Below are positions 44,609 through 55,800 of a DNA stretch of 64,000 nt, piece by piece (position 1 is the stretch's first letter; every line of letters begins with the position of its first letter). The translations under genes were made by a program, and so were the position numbers. The notes beneath the pieces were generated by a model, which saw only the letters and a list, made by a program, of their open reading frames with translations, made no database searches and was not told the origin of the DNA. This DNA comes from Streptomyces indicus (GTDB taxonomy: Bacteria > Actinomycetota > Actinomycetes > Streptomycetales > Streptomycetaceae), in contig NZ_FNFF01000006.1 of the NCBI RefSeq assembly GCF_900100315.1, forward strand, positions 62,001-126,000, given 5' to 3'.

Positions 44609-44638
44609 TTGACATCACTGGGCACTTGGCCACCTACT
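44609..44638 (+). promoter_or_regulatory. Promoter of the GH92 gene
   Basis: TTGACA at 44609-44614, 18 bases, then CCTACT at 44633-44638. The -35 is perfect, the -10 weak. The start site would fall near 44646, just before the palindromic operator. Confidence 0.5.
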
Positions 44639-44656
44639 GGACGATGCGCCGATCGT

Positions 44657-44668
44657 GACAACGTTGTC
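44657..44668. promoter_or_regulatory. LacI-type operator (GACAACGTTGTC)
   Basis: Perfect 12-bp palindrome with a central CG, typical of LacI-family sugar regulators. It lies in the leader, 22 bases before the GH92 ATG, where a bound repressor would block elongation. The regulator is not encoded in this window. Confidence 0.65.
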
Positions 44669-44690
44669 TCAACCCAAGGGAGTGATGCTG

Positions 44691-47600
44691 ATGCCCGGGT
44701 CCTCGCACAGATCCCCGCACAGCCGCCACCGCAGCAGACCCTCGAAACACACCACCCTGCTCGGCCTGACGTGCGCCTTCGCCCTCCTCGCCACGGGGCA
44801 GGGCGCCGCCGTCGCCGCACCGCCCCAAGCACCTTCCGCGGACCGGGAGTTCAGCTCCTCCTTCGAGGACGACCAGCCGGCGGTCGACTGGCGCAACACC
44901 CCCGAGACGGGACCCGACGGCAAGAAGAAGGCGTCCGGCGTGGACGGCACCTTCAGCAGCGGCATCCCCGGCAATGTCACCGACCGCGTCACCACGGTGC
45001 GCGCCAGCGCCGAGAACGCGGCCGGCGGCGAGGTCAAGGAGAACCTGGTCGATCTCGAGCCCTCCTCGAAATGGCTGGCTTTCGCGTCCACCGGCTGGGT
45101 CGAGTTCGACCTGGACGCTCCGGTCAAAGTCATGACGTATGCGCTGACTTCGGCCAATGACCATGCGGAGCGCGACCCCAAGGACTGGAAACTCCAGGGG
45201 TCCGCGGACGGCAAGGAGTGGACGACGCTCGACACGCGCACGGGCGAGACCTTCTCCGAGCGTTTCCAGACCAAGAAGTACGACTTCGAGAACTCCACCG
45301 CATACGCGCACTACCGCATCGAATTCACCGCAAACGGCTCGGGCGACATTCTGCAGCTCGCCGACGTGCAGTTCTCCGACGGCAATACGACGCAGCCCGC
45401 CCCCGAGGAGATGCAGAGCGCGGTCGACCGCGGTCCGAGCGGCTCGCCGACCGCGAAGTCCGGCGTCGGATACACCGGAAAGCGGGCGCTGCGTTACGCG
45501 GGTACGCACAAGGCGGACGGCCGGGCGTATTCGTACAACAAGGTCTTCGATGTCGATGTGGCGATAGAGCGCAATACCGAGCTTTCGTACCGCGTATTTC
45601 CGCAGATGTCGGAGAACGAGCCGGATCTGAAGTATCCGGCGACGTTCGTGAGCGTGGACCTGGCCTTCACGGACGGCACGTATCTGAGCGATCTCGGTGC
45701 GGTGGACAGCCACGGCGGGAAGCTGACGCCGCAGGGGCAGGCCGAGGCCAAGCGGCTGTATGTGAACCAGTGGAACCACGTGGCCTCGAACATAGGCCGG
45801 GTGGCGCGCGGCAAGACCGTGGACCGGATCCTGGTCGCGTACGACGCCCCGAAGGGGCCGGCGAAGTTCCGCGGCTGGCTGGACGACGTCGTGATCAAGG
45901 AGAAGGCGCCCGAGGCTCCGCGCGCCCACCTCTCGGACTACGCCTCGACCACCCGCGGCACCCACTCAAGCGGCGGCTTCTCGCGCGGCAACAACTTCCC
46001 CGCGACGGCCGTGCCGCACGGGTTCAACTTCTGGACGCCGGTGACCAACGCCGGTTCCCTGAGCTGGCTGTACGAGTACCACCGCGGCAACAACGCGGAC
46101 AATCTGCCGGCCGTGCAGGCGTTCAGCGCGAGCCACGAGCCGAGCCCGTGGATGGGCGAACGCCAGACCTTCCAGGTGCTGCCCTCGAAGGACGCGGGAA
46201 CCCCGGAACTCGACCGTGTGAAGCGGGCGTTGCCCTTCCGGCACGAGGACGAGACCGCGCGTCCGCACTACTACGCGATGACATCGACGAACGGCATCAA
46301 GTCGGAGATCACGCCGACGGACCACGCGGCGCTGATGCGCTTCACGTATCCGGACGACAATGCCTCGGTCCTCTTCGACAACGTCTCGGACAAGGCGGGC
46401 CTGACGCTCGACACCGACAAGGGTGTCGTCACCGGCTACTCGGACGTGAAGAGCGGCCTGTCGACCGGTGCGACCCGGCTCTTCGTGTACGCGACCTTCG
46501 ACAAGCCTGTGACGGGCGGCGCCGCGTCCGGAGTGAAGGGCCATCTGCGCTTCGACGCGGGCAAGGACCGCACGGTCACGATGCGGATCGCGACCTCCCT
46601 GATCTCGGTGGCCCAGGCGAAGGCGAACCTGGACGCGGAGATACCCGCCGGCACGGCGTTCTCCGAGGTGAAGTCGAAGGCCCAGAAGCAGTGGGACGAC
46701 ATCCTCGGCCGCGTGAACGTGGAGGGCGCGACCCACGACCAGCTGGTCACGCTCTACTCCTCGCTCTACCGCCTGTACCTCTACCCCAACTCCGGCTTCG
46801 AGAAGGTCGGTTCGACATACCAGTACGCGAGCCCCTTCTCCCCCGCCGAGAAGCCCGACACCCCGACGGAGACCGGCGCCAAGATCGTCAAGGGCAAGGT
46901 CTACGTCAACAACGGCTTCTGGGACACATATCGCACGACCTGGCCGGCATACTCCTTCCTCACCCCCGGCAAGGCGGGTGAGCTGGTGGACGGCTTCGTG
47001 CAGCAGTACAAGGACGGCGGCTGGATCTCGCGCTGGTCCTCGCCGGGCTACGCGGACCTGATGACGGGCACGTCCTCGGACGTGGCCTTCGCGGACGCGT
47101 ACGTGAAGGGCGTGGACTTCGACGCCTCCGCCGCGTACGAGGCGGCCCTGAAGAACGCCACCGTCGTCCCGCCGTCTTCGGGCGTCGGCCGCAAGGGCAT
47201 GGAGACCTCGCCCTTCCTCGGCTACGCCTCGACGGAGACCCACGAGGGCCTCTCCTGGTCGCTTGAGGGCTACCTCAACGACTACGGCATCGCGCAGATG
47301 GGCCGGAAGCTCTACCGCGAGACCGGTAAGAAGCGCTACAAGGAGGAGTCCGACTACTTCCTCAACAGGGCGCAGAACTATGTGAAGTTGTTCGATGCCG
47401 CCGCGGGCGGCGGGGACACGGACTCGAAGGGCTTCTTCCAGGGCCGCGACCTCAAGGGCGACTGGCGCGTGCCGTCGGGCCAGTACGACCCGAGAGTCTG
47501 GGGCTACGACTACACCGAGACCAACGGCTGGGGTTACGCCTTCACCGCTCCCCAGGACTCGCGCGGCTTGGCGAACCTCTACGGCGGCCGGTCCGGCCTC

Positions 47601-48557
47601 GGCGACAAGCTGGACACGTACTTCTCCACCCCCGAGACCGCCTCCCCCGAGTTCAAGGGCTCGTACGGCGGTGTCATCCACGAGATGACGGAAGCCCGTG
47701 ATGTCCGGATGGGCATGTACGGCCACTCGAACCAGGTCGCGCACCACGCCACGTACATGTACAACGCGGCCTCTCAGCCGTGGAAGACGCAGGAGAAGGT
47801 CCGCGAGGTCCTCTCCCGGCTGTACGTGGGCAGCGAGATCGGCCAGGGCTACCACGGCGACGAGGACAACGGCGAGCAGTCGGCCTGGTACCTCTTCTCG
47901 GCGCTCGGCTTCTACCCGCTCGTCATGGGCAGCGGCGAATACGCCATCGGCTCCCCGCTGTTCGAGAAGGCCACGGTCCGCATGGACAACGGCCGGACGC
48001 TGGTGGTGAAGGCACCGCAGAACAGCGCGCGCAACATCTACGTGCAGGGTCTGAAGGTGAACGGGAAGGCGTGGAACTCGACCGCCCTTCCGCACTCCGT
48101 GGTCGCGAAGGGCGGCGTCCTGGAGTTCGCCATGGGGCCGAAGCCGTCGAAGTGGGGCACGGGGCGTTCGGCGGCCCCGGTCTCCATCACAGACGACGAC
48201 AAGGTCCCGACGCCGCGGGACGACGTCCTGAAGGGCACGGGCGAACTCTTCGACAACTCCTCGGCGACGGCGGCGACTTCGGCGTCGGTGGACCTGCCGG
48301 TCCCCGGCAAGGTGAAGGCCGTCCAGTACACCCTGACCTCCTCCTCCGACAAGGCGAAGGCCCCGTCGGGGTGGGTGCTTCAGGGCTCCTCGGACGGCTC
48401 GCGCTGGAAGGACCTGGACCAGCGCTCGGCCGAATCGTTCGCGTGGGACCGGCAGACGCGGGTCTTCACGGTGGACGAGCCGGGGGCGTACGCGAAGTAC
48501 CGGCTGGTGTTCACCGGGGGCGAGGGGACGTTGGCGGAGGTGGAGCTGATCTCCTGA
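44691..48557 (+). CDS. Secreted GH92 alpha-mannosidase with two discoidin-like domains
   Basis: 1,288 residues from ATG 44691 (AAGGGAG 8 bases upstream). Signal peptide KHTTLLGLTCAFALLATGQGAAVAA. A discoidin (F5/8C-like) domain at about 85-240 and a jelly-roll domain precede the GH92 domain (about 410-1150: FSRGNNFPATAVPHGFNFW, the catalytic-site YHGDEDNGEQSAWYLFSALGFYP). A second discoidin-like domain (VDLPVPGKVKAVQYTLTSSS) ends the protein. GH92 enzymes are calcium-dependent exo-alpha-mannosidases acting on mannans or N-glycans. A single gene controlled by a palindromic operator; its product could feed sugars to the importers nearby. Confidence 0.93.
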   Translation: MPGSSHRSPHSRHRSRPSKHTTLLGLTCAFALLATGQGAAVAAPPQAPSADREFSSSFEDDQPAVDWRNTPETGPDGKKKASGVDGTFSSGIPGNVTDRVTTVRASAENAAGGEVKENLVDLEPSSKWLAFASTGWVEFDLDAPVKVMTYALTSANDHAERDPKDWKLQGSADGKEWTTLDTRTGETFSERFQTKKYDFENSTAYAHYRIEFTANGSGDILQLADVQFSDGNTTQPAPEEMQSAVDRGPSGSPTAKSGVGYTGKRALRYAGTHKADGRAYSYNKVFDVDVAIERNTELSYRVFPQMSENEPDLKYPATFVSVDLAFTDGTYLSDLGAVDSHGGKLTPQGQAEAKRLYVNQWNHVASNIGRVARGKTVDRILVAYDAPKGPAKFRGWLDDVVIKEKAPEAPRAHLSDYASTTRGTHSSGGFSRGNNFPATAVPHGFNFWTPVTNAGSLSWLYEYHRGNNADNLPAVQAFSASHEPSPWMGERQTFQVLPSKDAGTPELDRVKRALPFRHEDETARPHYYAMTSTNGIKSEITPTDHAALMRFTYPDDNASVLFDNVSDKAGLTLDTDKGVVTGYSDVKSGLSTGATRLFVYATFDKPVTGGAASGVKGHLRFDAGKDRTVTMRIATSLISVAQAKANLDAEIPAGTAFSEVKSKAQKQWDDILGRVNVEGATHDQLVTLYSSLYRLYLYPNSGFEKVGSTYQYASPFSPAEKPDTPTETGAKIVKGKVYVNNGFWDTYRTTWPAYSFLTPGKAGELVDGFVQQYKDGGWISRWSSPGYADLMTGTSSDVAFADAYVKGVDFDASAAYEAALKNATVVPPSSGVGRKGMETSPFLGYASTETHEGLSWSLEGYLNDYGIAQMGRKLYRETGKKRYKEESDYFLNRAQNYVKLFDAAAGGGDTDSKGFFQGRDLKGDWRVPSGQYDPRVWGYDYTETNGWGYAFTAPQDSRGLANLYGGRSGLGDKLDTYFSTPETASPEFKGSYGGVIHEMTEARDVRMGMYGHSNQVAHHATYMYNAASQPWKTQEKVREVLSRLYVGSEIGQGYHGDEDNGEQSAWYLFSALGFYPLVMGSGEYAIGSPLFEKATVRMDNGRTLVVKAPQNSARNIYVQGLKVNGKAWNSTALPHSVVAKGGVLEFAMGPKPSKWGTGRSAAPVSITDDDKVPTPRDDVLKGTGELFDNSSATAATSASVDLPVPGKVKAVQYTLTSSSDKAKAPSGWVLQGSSDGSRWKDLDQRSAESFAWDRQTRVFTVDEPGAYAKYRLVFTGGEGTLAEVELIS

Positions 48558-48573
48558 CACCGCTTACGTGACC

Positions 48574-48612
48574 GTGCCGGGTGAGCGGGCCTCGGGCCGG
48601 CTCACCCGGCAC
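48574..48612. terminator. Bidirectional terminator after the GH92 gene
   Basis: 13-bp perfect stem GTGCCGGGTGAGC (48574-48586) / complement (48600-48612), between two convergent genes. Confidence 0.75.
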
Positions 48613-48621
48613 GGCGCTGTC

Positions 48622-49116
48622 TCAGCTCATGGTGTCTTCGTACACCGGAACTTGGACCATCCCGGACCGGAAGACGGGCTCACGGCCTGCGGACGCCCGA
48701 CCGGGCAACGTCAGATAGAACTGCTGCAAGGACTCTTCCTTGCCGATCTCGAACCGGTTCACCACACGGCTCAGCGGGCTCCACACCCGCCCGTCGGGCA
48801 TCAGCACACCCACGGGCTGCCCGAACAACGCCCGCTGCTCCTCGTCGAAGTCGACCCACACGGCACCGGCCTTGCGCACGAGCACCTCGCCGACGTACGC
48901 GCCGAAACCGGCCAGCAGCGCGTCGACTTCGGGCCGCCGACGGCCCCCCTTACGCATTCCCTCGATCAGAAAATCCATCACCCGCAGGCTCGCCGGGGAG
49001 TAATCGAGCGGAAGCCGTCTGTGCCGTTTGACCCGACTCACGAATTCCGCCGCGTACTCCCGCATTCCTTCGGCCTGCGGGATCTGTTTATGGCCTCGGT
49101 TGTCCGACTTGGTCAT
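48622..49116 (-). CDS. Conserved streptomycete protein of unknown function
   Basis: 164 residues, not recognised. The middle part, VDALLAGFGAYVGEVLVRKAGAVWVDFDEEQRALFG, resembles the small GAYxGEV proteins of the DUF3806 type. LPDGRVWSPLSRVVNRFEIGKEESLQQFY follows. No signal peptide or TM helix. It reads in the same direction as the RHS-immunity pair but after that pair's terminator. A second immunity-like role is possible but unsupported. Confidence 0.65.
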   Translation of the reverse strand: MTKSDNRGHKQIPQAEGMREYAAEFVSRVKRHRRLPLDYSPASLRVMDFLIEGMRKGGRRRPEVDALLAGFGAYVGEVLVRKAGAVWVDFDEEQRALFGQPVGVLMPDGRVWSPLSRVVNRFEIGKEESLQQFYLTLPGRASAGREPVFRSGMVQVPVYEDTMS

Positions 49117-49308
49117 GAATCCCCACCCCTTATTCAGATCCGTGGAGGCGACCGTTCGCCTCCGTCCTCATGTGACTGCGCCACCGCCCACGGAGACGTC
49201 ACACATATGGGAGGTGCGGGTTCTCACAGCCTCATTTCCGCACTCCCTACAACCTTTGAGGCGGCTCGGCCGTCGGTCCACAGCCGGCACACGGCTGATC
49301 CCATAAAG

Positions 49309-49340
49309 GACCGGCCACCGGCAGACGCCGGTGGCCGGTC
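49309..49340 (-). terminator. Terminator of the RHS/immunity operon
   Basis: 14-bp perfect stem (49309-49322 / 49327-49340) with loop AGAC, 27 bases after the immunity-gene stop. The rest of 49117-49367 shows nothing clear. Confidence 0.8.
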
Positions 49341-49367
49341 GAATGACCCACGCGCATAAGCGACGGG

Positions 49368-49886
49368 TCAGTGGCGCAGGTCCCAGCTCAGCCGTTCCCC
49401 GAGCGCTTCGCGCACCCGCTCCACCCTGTCCTCGTCCTCATCAAGGTCGAGGAGCAGTTCGAATGCCGTGGACACAGTGCCTGGGTCGTGACTCGCGAAC
49501 ACATCGGCGTACAACAGCCAGATGGCTCCTCGTGCGAGTTCGAGACACTCGGCGCTCAAATCCCGGCCTTTGTCGACCTCGGAGGCCTGGTCCTCCCCCG
49601 CCGTCAGCATCGAGAGCAACTCCACACAGGCCCGTCGGGCCGGCACGGAGAGCTCCCCCGCCAGGGCCGCCAAGGTGACCGCAGTCGCTGGGAAGGCGGG
49701 CTCGTACAAGACTTCGTTGACGCTTACGTGGCCGACGATGCCCTCGTACGTGGCCTGCTCATCCGTGGCCGCCGCGGCGAGCCGCCGCAGCTCATGCGGC
49801 AGGTGTGCGGCCGATCGGCCGCATCCGCACGCCATGGCGTCCCAGTCGTGTCGAGCCAGCTCGATTTCGAGCAGTTCCAGCTTCAT
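49368..49886 (-). CDS. Probable immunity protein for the RHS deaminase toxin
   Basis: 172 residues, GGGAGG 5 bases before the ATG. Almost all alpha-helical by eye, with a HEAT-like pair of helices (FPATAVTLAALAGELSVPARRACVELLSML), an acidic C-terminal part (LLLDLDEDEDRVERV) and a Cys pair near the N-terminus (ACGCGRS). No known domain was recognised. The ATG shares one base with the toxin stop (TGATG), so it is translated from the same message. Position, size and acidity fit the cognate immunity protein of a polymorphic toxin. Must be checked by coexpression. Confidence 0.78.
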   Translation of the reverse strand: MKLELLEIELARHDWDAMACGCGRSAAHLPHELRRLAAAATDEQATYEGIVGHVSVNEVLYEPAFPATAVTLAALAGELSVPARRACVELLSMLTAGEDQASEVDKGRDLSAECLELARGAIWLLYADVFASHDPGTVSTAFELLLDLDEDEDRVERVREALGERLSWDLRH

Positions 49887-52800
49887 CAATCCTCCCTCAC
49901 CCCCCACAGGCCCCCGGGGTCGCCCTGCACGCCGGGCAAGAAGTTCAGCGACGGAACCGGGTAGTCCGCCTGACACTGTACGCACACGGGTCTGGGAACG
50001 ACGGACTGGATTCCGTCCACTCTCCGGACCCAAACCGCATTGGTGAAGAGGACCTCACTGCGGTAGCCGCCCAGAGCAATAAGTGCATTGCCCTCGGCAC
50101 AGAAGGACCGATTGCAGGACGCGTTCCATCCGGATGACGCCAGGACCGACTCACCGGTTCTGGTGTTGACCGCCCCCACGTACGATCTGTTCTCCGTCTT
50201 TCTCGTCCTGCTGAACCCGGCAAACGAGGGAAGCCGGCTCTCCAGGACGTGAATGGTCTCCGCTGTGGTGCGGCCGGGCACGGCAGCCTGCTTTTCTATG
50301 ATGGCCGGCCCTGCCTTCGGCGGGCCGGCGTCCTGGTCACGTGCCGCGCCTCGCGGACTGGGAGCAGGCCCGTAGGGCGACGGCCTGCTCGTGAGCGGAG
50401 TGCTGCTCTGCGGCAGTGTCGCGCTGCTCTCTCCGGCGGCTGCACCTCTGCCCTTCGACGACGTCTTGCCGCCCTTGGCATTGGCCCAGCCGGAGGTGGC
50501 ACTCTTCGCCCCGATGATGGGACCGAAGACCGCCATGGTCTTGTAGTGAGAATTCCGGATCTTGCAGACCCACTCCGGATCACTCTCGGGGCAAGGCAGG
50601 TCAGGTATGTTCGCCGCGTTCGGCTCGACCTTTCTCGGCTGTCCGTCCCACCCGCAATTCGGGTTCGTGCCCATGGCGACGGGGCAGCTCTCATGCCCGT
50701 CGAGCTCCATGAACGAAACAGGGTTACCGCCGGCGAACGCATACCGGTTGCCGGTCATCGGGTCGGAACCGAGCCGCATATCGGCCAGGGCACCGTTGTA
50801 CGTGTCCCGAGTCGTGAACCGGTTCAGGGCGGGGCTGTAGTCCCGGAAGCCCATGTCGTACGTACCCGAAGCACCATCCCACCGCTTGGAGTTGAAGCGG
50901 TACGGGTTGTACACCTCCGGGGCCGATCCGTCGGCTGCCGGCTTGTCGGCCCCGGTGAAGTCGGCGCTGTTGTCCGAGCCGTACGCGGTATACCCGTAGG
51001 TCGCCGTCACTTCGCCGTCGGCGCCTGTCAGGGTCTCGACATCGGCGTGCTGGTTGTAGCCGTAGTACGCCGTCGCATTGGGCGTGCCGTCCGCCGCGTA
51101 CTTGACCTGGGAGAGCCGCTCACCCCCGGCGCCGTACTGGTAGGAGGCGGTCCGCTTTCCGGCGACCTCCTCACCCAGCAGTTCGTCGGACAGGCCCAGG
51201 TAGGTGTACTCGGTCTTCTTGCCGTTCGCCGTCCTCGAAGACGTCCGGTCCAGTGGGTCGAAGCTGTACTGCGTCGTCTGCATCGAGCCGGACGCGGCAT
51301 CGAGCCTGCCGTGCTCCACGACCCGGTCGAATCCGTCGAAGGTATTGCGCTCGATCACCTTCCCGTCGGCGGTGACCGACTCCTGCCGCCCGAACGGGTC
51401 ATAGTTGTACGTCGCCGTGGCTCCGTCCGCCGTCGCCTTCAGGAGGCGGTTGCGGTCGTAGCCGAACGTCGTCGTCCTGCCCTTGACCGTCTGCGAGACG
51501 ACGTTGGCGTTGTCGTCGTGGACGTAGGTCTCCGTGCCCGCGCCGTCGCCCGTGCGGACCGACTTGGCCAGGCGGTCGGCCGGGTCGTAGGTGTAGGACG
51601 TCGTCGACGACAGGTATTTCGTGTGGTCGTCGGCGTTCATCTTCTTCGCCACGTCCTGCGCCTTGTTGCCATTGGCGTCATAGGCGTAGGTGTGCGAGGC
51701 GACCAGGGTGGTGCCGTCGGCCTTCTTCTCCGTCGTCGACTTCAGCGCACCGTCGAGGTAGTAGCCGTACTCGACGGTGTTCTTGTTGGCCTTGGTCTCC
51801 TTCTGCTTCTGACCGCGCCAGGTGTAGTCGTACGAGGTCACCTTCGGCGAGGCGTCGGTGGCCGACTTGCCGACCGAGACCGTTTTGACCAACTCGCGCA
51901 GGTCGTACGTGTACTTGGCGAACTGGTCCGGATGCGTGAGCGTCTCCGGCTGCCCGTTCGCGTCGTACGTGTACGAGGTCGACTTCTTCTCCTCGCCGGC
52001 CAGCGCCTCGACGACCTTCGACACCTGGTTCAGGCCGGTGTACGAGATCGTGTACGCGTCGATCTTCCTCCCGGTCGAGGTGTCGTCGATCGACGTGAGA
52101 TTGCCGTTGACGTCGTAGGCGTACGCGAAGCGCTTGCGCTCGGTGTCCACTGCCTTCGAGTTGTCGCGGACCAGCTTCACCTGTTCCGCGTCGGCCTGGA
52201 GGGTGGTGATCTCGCCCTTCTTGTAGTCCTCCTTGCCGACCTTGGTCCATTTCCCGTCGGGCGTGGACTGCTTGTACGCCGTGTACGAGCCGGACTTGGG
52301 GATCGTCAGCTTCCAGGTCCGCACGTCGGCCGCGCTGGCAACGGTCGGGACCGCCTGCGAATCGGCACCGAGCACCTCGGCCGAACCGACCGGAATGCCG
52401 TCGTCGTCCAGCGACTTGAGCTTGCCGTCCGGGTAGAAGCTCCAGCGCATCGTGCGCGAGGATGACCCCGCGGCGGAGGTCAGCTGGCGGGCGGTCTGCT
52501 GACCGAGTTCGTTGTAGTCGTAGGTCGTGGTGATGTTCCACGGGTCCGTGGATTTCCTGACCTGGCCGTTGTCGTAGTAGTCGTACGTGGTGTCGTTGCG
52601 GACGGATTCGCCTTCGGAAGGCGGCAGCGAGACCTTCGAGACCCGGCCCACCGCGTCGTACGAGGTCTCCGTCCAGACCTTGCGGTTGTAGCGGGCGTCC
52701 TTCGGGTCGTACGGCTGGATCTGGCGCGAGGGCCGGTTCAGCGCGTCGTACGTGGTCTGCGCGACGAAGTCGTCGGCCTCCGCCTCGGTGTTCACACCGC

Positions 52801-55800
52801 GCGGCGTGAACACCTTGATGCGGTTGCCGACCTCGTCGTAGCCGAACTTCGTCTCGCGGACGGTGTCCGCGTCGTGCGGGACCTGGACGACCGCGAGCTT
52901 GCCGCGCTCGTCGTAGTGCTGCCTGGTGGTGTTGTTCTCCGCGTCCGTCGTGGAGACGACCAGGGAGTCCTTGTCGTAGGACTGCTTGGTCGTGCGGCCT
53001 GCGGCGTCCGTGACCGCGACGACACGGTGGTTCATGTCGTAGTCGGTCTTGGTGGTGTAGTCGTCCGGGTCGGCCGAGGCGTTCTTCTTCGGGTCGATGA
53101 CGCGGACCGTGTTGCCGACGTCGTCGTAGAGGTAACGGACCTTGTCGTTCTTGGCGTTGACGACCTCGACGAGCTGGTAGATCTCGTCGTACACGTTGGT
53201 CGTGACGTAGTCGTCCGGCACGGACGGGGTCGCCACGCCCTTCGGTTCGGTGGTCGTGAGCAGATTCCCGACCTTGTCGTACGTGTACTTCGAGACGCGG
53301 TCCGCCGCGGTGGCCGTGTCCTTCGGGGCCGAGGCCTCGGTGACCTGGTCCGCCTTGTCGTACGTCGCCGTCGAGACCGCGCCGTTCGGAGCGGTCGACT
53401 TGGTGACGTTGTCGTTCGGGTCGTACTCGGGAGCGGGCGTCGTGATGAACACGCCGGCCGCCTGGTCCTTCGGAACCTTGGAGACCAGCGGGCGCCCGAA
53501 GGCGTCGTACGTCTGCGTGGTCTTCTTGCCCAGCGCGTCGGTGACGGAAAGGACCTGCCCACGCTCGTCGTACTCGGTCCTGGTGACCTTGCTCAACGCA
53601 TCGGTCGCGGTCGCCGGGTAGCCCGACGGGGCGAAGTCCTGATACGTCGAGACGTTCCCGTTGGCATCGGTGACCTTGGTCAACTGCCCGTACGCGTCGT
53701 AGTCGTACGAGGTCGTGTAGTCGTCGGCCGCCTCGGAGGCGACGCCCTTGGGGTCGGTGACCGTCTTCAGATTGCCCTTGGCGTCATAGCCGAAGTGCCA
53801 GCTGCGGTCCTCGGCCGAGGTCTTCTTGACCAGGTCCGCCGCGTAGCCGTCGGCACGCATCTTGTACTCGTAGCGCACGGAGTGGGCCGGCGACTTGCCC
53901 GGCGCGCAGTCCGCGGCCGCCGGCAGACCCGCCTTGTTCTCCTCCGCGGAGCGCATCCACAGCGGGAATCCGGTCTTCGGGTCGTAGCAGTACGCCGTCT
54001 TCGCCCCGTTGGCCTCTTCGAGGACCGTGACGTTGTGGTCCGAGTCCCAGGTCATTCTGGTGGCCTGCGACTTGGCGTCGGTCACCTTGACCGGGCGGTC
54101 CGCCGAGTCGGTCTCGTACGTGGAGGTGTGCTGCTCGGCATCCGTGACCTTGGTCTCGTCGCCGCCCGCCAGCTTCTTGTACGCGAAGTCGGTGCGGTGG
54201 CCGAGCCGGTCGGTGATGTCCTTCATGGACCAGCGGTAGTCCGTCTCCGCGGTGACCGAGTAGCCGAGCGAGGTCGCGTTGCCCCGCGCATCGGTGACCT
54301 TGGTGAGCTTCGCGTTCTTGGCGCCCTGTTCCGCGTCGTATGTGAAGGCGAAGACCTTCGGCTGGGAGGAGCCCTCACCGTCGGTGATGCGGCCCAGGTG
54401 CCCCTTCTCCGTGTAGAGGAAGGAGACCTTGCGGCCGGAGATGTCGGTGACCGACTTCAGGTGGCCGTAAATGGACGGGTTCCACAGGTCGGTCCCGGAG
54501 ACCTTCTCGCCCTGGGCGTTCAGGTACTCGTACGCGGCGTCGCCCGAACGGTAGTAGTCGAGCTTCAGCGAGATGCGGCCCGACGGGTCCTTGATCTGCG
54601 TGAGGAACTTGACCCGGCGGTTCCCGGTGTCGCGCAGCTCGTACTCGTACGTCTGCGTATTGCCGTTCTTGTCGACGACCGACGTGAGATGCCCGTCGCA
54701 GCCGATCACGAAGCGCGTGCCGTCGGGGCGTGTCATCGTCCACGCGTCCGGAACCTCGGCGGCGGACCCGACCTCGCAGCTCGCGGGTGCGCCCTCCTTC
54801 TGCGTCAGGCGGTAGTGATAGCCGGGGGCGGGCTTCCAGCTGCCGTCGTCCTGCTTGCGGAAGGACTGCTGGGTGCCGTCACCGTCCGTCACATACACCT
54901 CGGACGGGTTGGAGTCCGGGTGCACGTCGAGCATGCCTCCGAGGCGGAAGGGCCCCGACATCTGCGCGGACCAGCCGTGGCCGAGATGGCTGTCGGAGGT
55001 GTCCTGCGCGTTGTACGTGAAGCGCGCGAAGGTGTTGATGCCGCGGCCGGGGTTGCTGATCGCGTTGTACGACCAGACGGCGTTGCCCGAACCGAGGTTG
55101 GCCATCAGGGTCGAGCCGGCGCCGGTGTTCTTGCCGGTGTACGCGTGGTACTTCTCCAGACCGAGCCGGTCGGCGGTCGGGTCCTCGACGGCGGTCTTCT
55201 GCGTCAGTCCGCCGATTCCGGGCTTCTGGGAGAGCCAGGAGTCGTCGGCCTTGTTGTGGATGTCCCAGGTGAGGGTGAATCCCGCGCGGCGGTTGCCGTC
55301 GACTTTCGGCGACTTGACCGTGGCCTTGACCGTCGCGGAGGCCCCGGGGGCCAGAGCCGGAATGGCGGCCTTCAGCTGGTTGTCGGCCGTGGTGGCGTCC
55401 GAGCCGTCCGGGTACGACCACCGGTGGCTCAACTCACGCTCGCCGGCAGGCCATTCGGCCGTGGTCGTGTTGGTGACCGTGACATCGACCGGGTAGGTGT
55501 TGCCCGCGGTCATACGCGTCGGCGTGCCCGGCGCGTGGTACGTGTCCCAGGGCGTCGGTTCGGCGGCGACGACGCGCAGCTCGGCGTCGGCGACCTCCTG
55601 CTCTGTGCGCTTCTGCTCGGCCGGTGCGACCAGCACGCCCTTGTTGGACCTCGGGTCCTTCACCCACTGGCCCGCGAGCGCCGAGGCATCCAGTGTGAGT
55701 GTCTCGCCGTCGGGCTTGCCGCCCGCGGTGGGCTCGGCGAGTCCGCCGGAGTTCTTGGCTGTGAACTTCCGCTTCAGCGAGTGGAGTTCGTAGCGCGACT

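Larger units (their letters stand above)
43808..44690. other. Long control region between ngcE and the GH92 gene
   Basis: 883 bases without a supported gene. On the ngcE side two stable hairpins lie in the presumed leader (43890-43911, 10-bp stem; 43976-43998, 10-bp stem with loop TCA). The ngcE promoter/operator is near 44264-44296, and the GH92 promoter and operator are at 44609-44668. A 215-residue minus-strand frame here (43986-44633) has no RBS and no recognisable domain and is not called. Confidence 0.6.

Noticed and set aside
43986..44633. 215-codon frame in the ngcE/GH92 gap
   Set aside because: No RBS, no domain, runs through a promoter-like region and hairpins.
45966..48560. Long open frame opposite the GH92 gene
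   Set aside because: No recognisable domain and opposite a complete, signal-peptide-bearing enzyme.
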